Shown here piece by piece: positions 58,294 through 64,000 of a DNA stretch of 64,000 nucleotides; position 1 is the stretch's first letter; each line of letters starts with the position of its first letter. Origin of the DNA: Populus alba (Eukaryota > Streptophyta > Magnoliopsida > Malpighiales > Salicaceae). The stretch lies in NCBI RefSeq assembly GCF_005239225.2, contig NC_133298.1, positions 4,774,001 to 4,838,000 of the forward strand, in the 5' to 3' direction. The position numbers were made by a program, and so were the translations under genes. Below the pieces are notes generated by a model, which had not been told where the DNA came from, ran no database searches, and saw only the letters and a program-made list of their open reading frames with translations.

Positions 58294-59172
58294 GAAACAC
58301 AATGGAGAAGAACTGCTACAGCTGTCCATTAGTTGAAGTCGGACAGGAGACTACCAAAGCACAAATATGAATCAGGTGTCCGCGAAAGAGGGCAATGGAA
58401 CTCGATACCTTTTCTTTTGTGGGTGGCAGAGTGAAACCGCAAGAGAGTAGTAGCCTTCAGAAATTCTATATAAAGAGGACCTTTATGACAAGTCTAGGAT
58501 TTCTGGTATCTGTTGTAAAATATGTTTTTTTTTTTTTTTGGGTGTTACTCAAAGCTTTGGGAAAGAATCAGGTCACGTTGTTCTGCAACGATGTGATGTT
58601 TCTTTTAAAGAGAGAGACTCCGTAGGCCATTGACAATCTCGAGTGATGGAGGGGCACTCGGCCTCTTGAAAGGTAGATTCCCTTTGATTTGATGCTCCAC
58701 AAGTTGATCCGCGTTATGCCTTTCTCAAAAATGCGGTCCCACTTCTGTAGTAGCATGGAATGCAATTGCAAATCAGAACCTGCGGCAAATCGATTCAAGA
58801 ACATTCGCTCCTATATTATGCTGCTCAACTCTGCACAAGAGAATAAATTGGTGGAAAAGTATTAAATTATTGCGGCAACCTCACAGAAGCTCTTCTATCT
58901 GCAACAACATCCGTTTAACCTATTTTTGGCCAAAATACTAAGAAATATTACACTGTTGTACGACTTCTTGTGAAGTTTATAAGACTTGAAAGCTCAATTT
59001 ATTATGAACTATTCCAATTACTTGACATCCATTCCTGTCCCCTTTATTGTTGCAGATATAGATATTTTTTTAAAAAAAACCCGGATACTTTCTTTTCCAT
59101 TTATATTTAGCGAATTAGCTGGGGGGAAAATACAGGCGCAAGACGGGGGCAAATTTATGCCCAGGTGTTTCT
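58294..59172. other. Convergent 3' flanks of HCF106 and MTB
   Basis: No gene seen. The HCF106 3' UTR side repeats part of its last exon start (GAGACTACCAAAGCA) near 58347. Confidence 0.5.
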
Positions 59173-62100
59173 TTACAACATAGGCCTGTGAGATTCAAAA
59201 TCTAGATAATCTGCATTTGCCTGCCCATTGTAACCATACATATCAAAAGCCTTGTCCTCTGAAGGCATATTCCCACCTTCTCGTCCTCTATAGCCTTCCA
59301 TTGGTGATGATGCCCAAGGGGCTGGAGTTGAAGGGGTGGAGCCAGTGGCCTCTTGGTTTAAACCGAAAGTGCTTGGATTCTGGGGAGAAAAATTTCCTGC
59401 GGGCCTTCTGTTGGAGGAATTGGCTGTTGTCAGAGAAATAGATACTGATTGCTGCTGCTGCTGCTGCTGCTGCTGGTTCTTCATTGGTGACTTGGGACGC
59501 AGAGCCTCTATATCAGGAGTAGTCACAACAAGATGAGGTGCCTCGGCAGGAGGATTTCTTCCACCCCCACCTTGCCAAACTTTGCCATCCTTGTCAGAAA
59601 AATTCTTGATGTATGCCTGAAAGTTACCAAATCTAGGTTAGCAAACCAAGGGGACTAGAATGACAAGCATGAACAAAGTCCTCGTGTTTATTAAACAAGT
59701 ATCAGATAAGTCATAATATTCAAAATTGCTATTCCACTGCACAAGTGAAATCTTAGGTTGTTAGTCAGCTTCACTAAGATGGTCCACGTGAAGAGCAAAT
59801 GAGTGTTGCATTAGAAGTAATCATTTTTTTTAAAGATATTGTACCTCAGAATTAAAATTTGATGAAGATAATCCTTTACCAACAGTCAGCCACCCAGACC
59901 GAATATTGTGATCTTCACCAAAGAGCTCAAGCCTTCTGCGGCCTAGAGAGAAATGCTCAATTATCCGATACATGTCTTCAGGCTTTTGAGTTGAACCTGC
60001 AATTCCAATGGAATAAAAAACACTAATAAGGCTCACAGTGTCCACCTGTTCAAGGTGATGATTTACAACAGTCCTGTAAAGTTCCAATTGAAGGAAGTAT
60101 AGTAAATGTCATTTATGTCCAATTGAAGGAAGTATAGTAAATGTCATTTATGTCAGGTATTATTACAAATGAAATAAGAACAAAAAATGAGGAATGAATG
60201 TGTGCATTACTAAAGCCTTTACTATAATGTGATAACAGAGACAAATAGCAGTAAACCAGAAAGTGACGTGTGTAAATGAGTTTAAATAGACTAAGACAAA
60301 CCAGAGCCAAGAATTTCAACAAGGAATTACACTGACCGTATGGAGGTTCCTCAGCAATAATTACATCAGTATCGATGTTAGCATGGATTATGTGACCATC
60401 TGTGCTGCGGCGAACTGTCCCTCTTATGCCCATCAAGCAGTGTTCCTTCATTTCAAGGACAAGGCAATAAACAGTCAAGGATAAAAACAAATGCACTTGT
60501 GTGTCGAACTCGGGGAAAGCTGCCCACTTTTACAAAGCAGAAGAAAAATCAAATACCAACCTTTGAATGCTGAAACAAAGTATGAGAATCATGTCGCAGC
60601 CCTGGAGTTGCATTGCTTTTGTTGGTCTTCACCCAACAAATATCCTCACATCTCCGAAATCCCCACTGCGGTATTGAAAAACTGACTTAAATAGCTAAAA
60701 TATGAATGACTTTACAGCAGATGATATGGGCGAAGCCAAAAAAGAAAAGGCCAAGTTATTGTAAAATCATAAATCTGAAGTTACAACTGATTGTACAGAG
60801 CATATATGAGGGGCGGAAGAAAATAAAAGGGTAAGATATTGTCAGATTCTAAATCTAATGGCTTAATTAATACCTTCTTTAAACATTGTCGGCCTTGCTC
60901 AAGACCAACACCATCACCCACCCAGAGGAAGATAAAAGAAGGTGTATCAGCTATTGCCTGTAACCACATGGAGGAAAAAAAAAAAAAGCTTTAGATAAGT
61001 CAAGAGAAACAGGAAATATATCATCTATTACAAATGAACATGTAGCTCATATCTACACTTTGTACATTAGCAACTGATGGCCCTGGATGCTAATATGAAT
61101 AACCTTTGCACTCCAACTGTGCTTTAATGGCATGTGATTACTCTTTAGCAAGTAGAACAATTCATACTTAATCGAGGATATGAAAATACAACTCATTTTC
61201 TATGGAAAGGCAACTGCAATGAAAAAAGTGGAAACAGAATACCTCTATCTTAAGATTTAGTATTTCTTCATACGTCCAATACTCCATATGGTCAGCAACA
61301 CCGGGAGCTCGGTGAACATATTCCTCCCATGGAGGGTCCACCAAAATAACATCAAACTTGGTTCCAAAGAACTCTGGAGACAGCTCAAACTCATGCAGGT
61401 CGCATTTCATGTACATGGGAGGAGAAGCAGATTTAGCCACAATCTCATCCTTTTTCTGTATAAGCTCCCTAAGCTTGGGGTAATCCTCTACAACACTGGT
61501 CAGCTCCAGCTCTCTGATAAAATTCTGGGGTCGCATACCAGTATCAACAAAATTTTGCGAGTAATCATTCTGTTCTCCTCTTGAAGGGGCTTTGCCTGGA
61601 GGACCATTATTTCTAGGAGGAACCCAACCCCCAGCACTTTTATCTGGTGGTGTTCCTCGTCCTACTGGTCCAGAAGCATTAAAACCAGGACCAGATATGC
61701 TCGGAGGCACTCCCCTTCCAGGTCCTGCTTGATTAAAAAAGATAGCAGGGTTTGATGGAGGAGTTCCCATGTTAGGGGAAAATCTTGGGGCTGCTGGCCC
61801 AGGAGGAACAGCAGAGAGAACAGGGGGGACACCTAGCATATTCATCTCTACACCTCGGGCACCAGCCCAAACAACTGGTGGAGAAAATGGTGGAATGAAG
61901 ACACCTGGACTAATTGGAGGACCTGGAGCAGGTGACATACTAGGAGCAAGTGGCTGAAGTGCTCCCGGATGTGGCATTCCAAGATGCCCAAAAGGTGATC
62001 CCATTAAAGGCAATGGGAGTCCAACTTGTTGATTATCTCTCCCAGCAGGCCTCACCCTTCCTCCTCTCCCTACTCTGCTCCCTTTTAATCCCTGTAGAGG

Positions 62101-63927
62101 ACCTCTGCCAAAGGAGCCTGAATCCTGGTTTCCATATGGAGGCTGTGAACCACTGCTCGAACTTTGACCGCCACCACCGTGACTGGGCATGGCCCCTTTC
62201 TGGCCTCTTCCTTTCCCTCCATGGTACTCAATGTCATCCCTCCAAGAACTCGGATCTCGCATAGGTGCATCATCATCCATATACTTTTCCTTTGAGTCTC
62301 CAACAAAAGGTGAGTCATTCCTTCTTGCCCTTTCATCTTGCATATATGCCCACTCTTCAGTGTTTGGTGCTGATCTTCCATCAGATTGCTGATTGGCCTC
62401 AATCCTCCTAGCAAAGTTGGATCTAGACTCTGGTCGTCCATGATCAAGAGGGACCTCTATCACATCGTAATTATCATTTGAAATGCCAAAATTTGATGAG
62501 GTTTTCACAGCTTCACCCCTGCTTCGACCATGAGGTCTTTCATTGTCATTCCTTTCACGACCATGTCTTGGCTCCCAGTCTTTGCTACGATCATAAGCAA
62601 TGTCCCCGTCTTTAGGCTCTCTATCATTACCAGAGGATTGCCTTCTTTTCCAGTTCTCTTTGGAACTTTCCCTGTCCCTATTCCTGTCATTCCAGCTATC
62701 ATCCCTACCTTTTGATCTATCATCCCTGTAGCCATCCTTTTCTTGATCCTTCCGTCTCATGTCAACATTTCTTTCATACTCTATTTCAGATTGTTGCAAA
62801 TCTTGATGACGCCTAATGCCTCTCTCGGGAGTCTTGGACCTGTTAGAGCACCCTACCTCTCTTGCACCTTTATCTCTAGTCCAAGTGTTTCCATCTTCTT
62901 CTGCATTGGAGGACCTTTCATGGCTTTCAGCAACATCTCTTCTGGTGGGAGTTCTCTGCTCTCGGTGCTTCTCAATTGTCTCCCGACCTGATCTATCTTC
63001 ACGGGTAAGAGGACTAGCCCTATTATCCTCTTCAGCAGTTTCTGACCTGCTTTTACTCTTATACTTCTCCCTCTCTGCCTCGACTCGCCTGTCATCTCTG
63101 TTGCTAGTTTTGACACCCTTTTCACTGTTTGAATCCAAACCTCTGCTTTTGCTCTCGCTGGGTTCGTTTCTGGCACTTCTTTCTTTAGACTCATACTTGG
63201 AATCAGACACCTTTCCACTTCTGGGACCAGGCTTCTCAGAAAGCGTTTCTTCAGCTTTCCTGTTGGAGTCAGATTCATCACCCCTTCTCCTCGAGTTTTT
63301 CCCTGCCTCAGCAGAACTGTGACCTTTCTCTCGGCTGCTATCCTTCCTTTCTGAATATCTAGTATCTCTATCTAGTGCCTTCTCATTCTCTCCATCATAG
63401 GATCTTTCTTCTTTACTTTTAATTGCAGTACGGGAACCCTCATGCTTTGAGATCTTCGATGTCAATTTTCTTCTCTCGCTGTCATCAGGCTGAACATGGC
63501 CTTTACTCACAGACTTGTCTCCTCCACTCTGCTTGTTGTCTAATTCTCCATCCTGATACCAACTGCTCAACTTTTCCAAACTACTTTCATCTTGCTTTTT
63601 CTTCAATTGCTTGGAGCGTGTGTCTTTTCTTGTCTCGTAATCATCTTCATCACTGCCCGCTTTGATAGACACAGCGCTGCTGCAGCCACCGCCCCTCTTA
63701 CGAGAATCACTCCTGTCCCCGGTAGAACTTCTCCTTCTCCCACTGCCATCAAATCCTTCAGCATCATCCCCAGTGGTGGACTTCCTAGACTTGGTTGACC
63801 TGTGTTTCCTCTTATCACTTCCATCCCACTCGTCATCATCCCCACCCCTATCACTCTTGACATCTGAGCTATCTTCTGCATCCCGTTTCGCATAACTACG
63901 ACTAGAACGTTCAGGCGGCGACTCCAT
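59173..63927 (-). CDS. MTB: MTB: METTL14-like subunit of the mRNA m6A methyltransferase
   Basis: Minus-strand exons: 63927-61243, 60957-60874, 60665-60561, 60445-60337, 59996-59845 and 59616-59173, giving 1192 aa. The first about 560 residues are a Ser/Arg/Asp/Lys-rich disordered tail (RS/RD/RE repeats), followed by a Gly/Pro-rich part. The MT-A70 fold starts near residue 835: [20 protein letters not shown], with DPPW at 864-867, then [76 protein letters not shown] and [18 protein letters not shown]. The tail has a nine-Gln run. In plants MTB pairs with MTA (METTL3) in the nuclear m6A writer; METTL14-type subunits are structural/RNA-binding rather than catalytic. An upstream in-frame ATG at 63963 exists; 63927 gives the family-like MESPPE start. 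Confidence 0.94.
60083..60152. repeat. 35-bp perfect tandem duplication in an MTB intron
   Basis: 60083-60117 is repeated exactly at 60118-60152 within the fourth intron (exons 4-5). No effect on splice sites is visible. Confidence 0.95.
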
Positions 63928-64000
63928 GGAAATAAAAAAAAAAGCTACTGAAGAATAAACCATAAAAAATAACAGGGAAATTAAAGGATTGAACTTCGAG

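Noticed and set aside
62816..63322. 168-codon open frame on + inside MTB
   Set aside because: Antisense shadow of the Arg/Ser-rich MTB N-terminus; no independent signals.
1..64000. tRNA or rRNA genes
   Set aside because: Scanned for cloverleaf-like A/B boxes and rRNA signatures; none convincing. The only tRNA-related sequence is the primer-binding complement at 43532.

Overview
This is nuclear DNA of a woody eudicot, most likely Salicaceae (Populus or Salix). The genes are intron-rich with GT-AG junctions, plant-only families are present (YODA kinase, chloroplast HCF106, TIC32, the SKP1-like 21 type), intergenic DNA is AT-rich, and the remnants are of plant transposons. The genus is inference; the plant origin is not in doubt.

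Layout. 307-2074 (+): 3' half of a class-3/diacylglycerol-lipase-like gene, cut by the left edge. 3632-8487 (+): divergent kinesin-10 type motor with a C-terminal helix-hairpin-helix (HhH) domain, 21 coding exons. 8950-11361 (-): coiled-coil protein, convergent with the kinesin. 11.4-15.0 kb: AT/T-rich DNA. 15045-19428 (+): C2H2 zinc-finger protein with a long charged tail. 20591-21337 (+): single-exon DUF7733-like membrane protein. 22297-24988 (-): SKP1-like protein 21. 27190-30428 (+): TIC32-type short-chain dehydrogenase, followed by a broken second copy (30935-32745) that was split by a solo LTR, which was itself split by a hAT-like element. 33431-39113 (-): YODA-type MAPKKK. 40.4-45.8 kb: gene-free DNA holding a candidate foldback, LTR remains with a primer-binding site, and a minisatellite. 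45853-46995 (-): LSI2-like pseudogene. 48127-50632 (-): intact LSI2-like transporter. 52680-53360 (-): DUF2828 pseudogene. 53698-54664 (-): serine acetyltransferase. 54929-55350: MITE-like element. 55787-58293 (+): HCF106/TatB. 59173-63927 (-): MTB, the METTL14-like subunit of the m6A writer.

Most intact genes are unrelated housekeeping or signalling genes (mitosis, ubiquitin ligation, plastid import, cysteine synthesis, mRNA methylation, MAPK signalling); there is no pathway cluster. The notable signals are structural: four tandem copies of a 54-57 nt phase-0 exon in the kinesin, a perfect 28-bp duplication across an exon/intron boundary of the zinc-finger gene, the three-layer pseudogene/LTR/hAT nest beside TIC32, a local duplication plus decay of the LSI2-like gene, and a foldback near 42.4-42.6 kb. 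I found no convincing wholly new system. The kinesin exon array is the best candidate for undescribed biology. Exon boundaries were derived by hand from reading-frame continuity, GT-AG sites and family resemblance, without transcripts.
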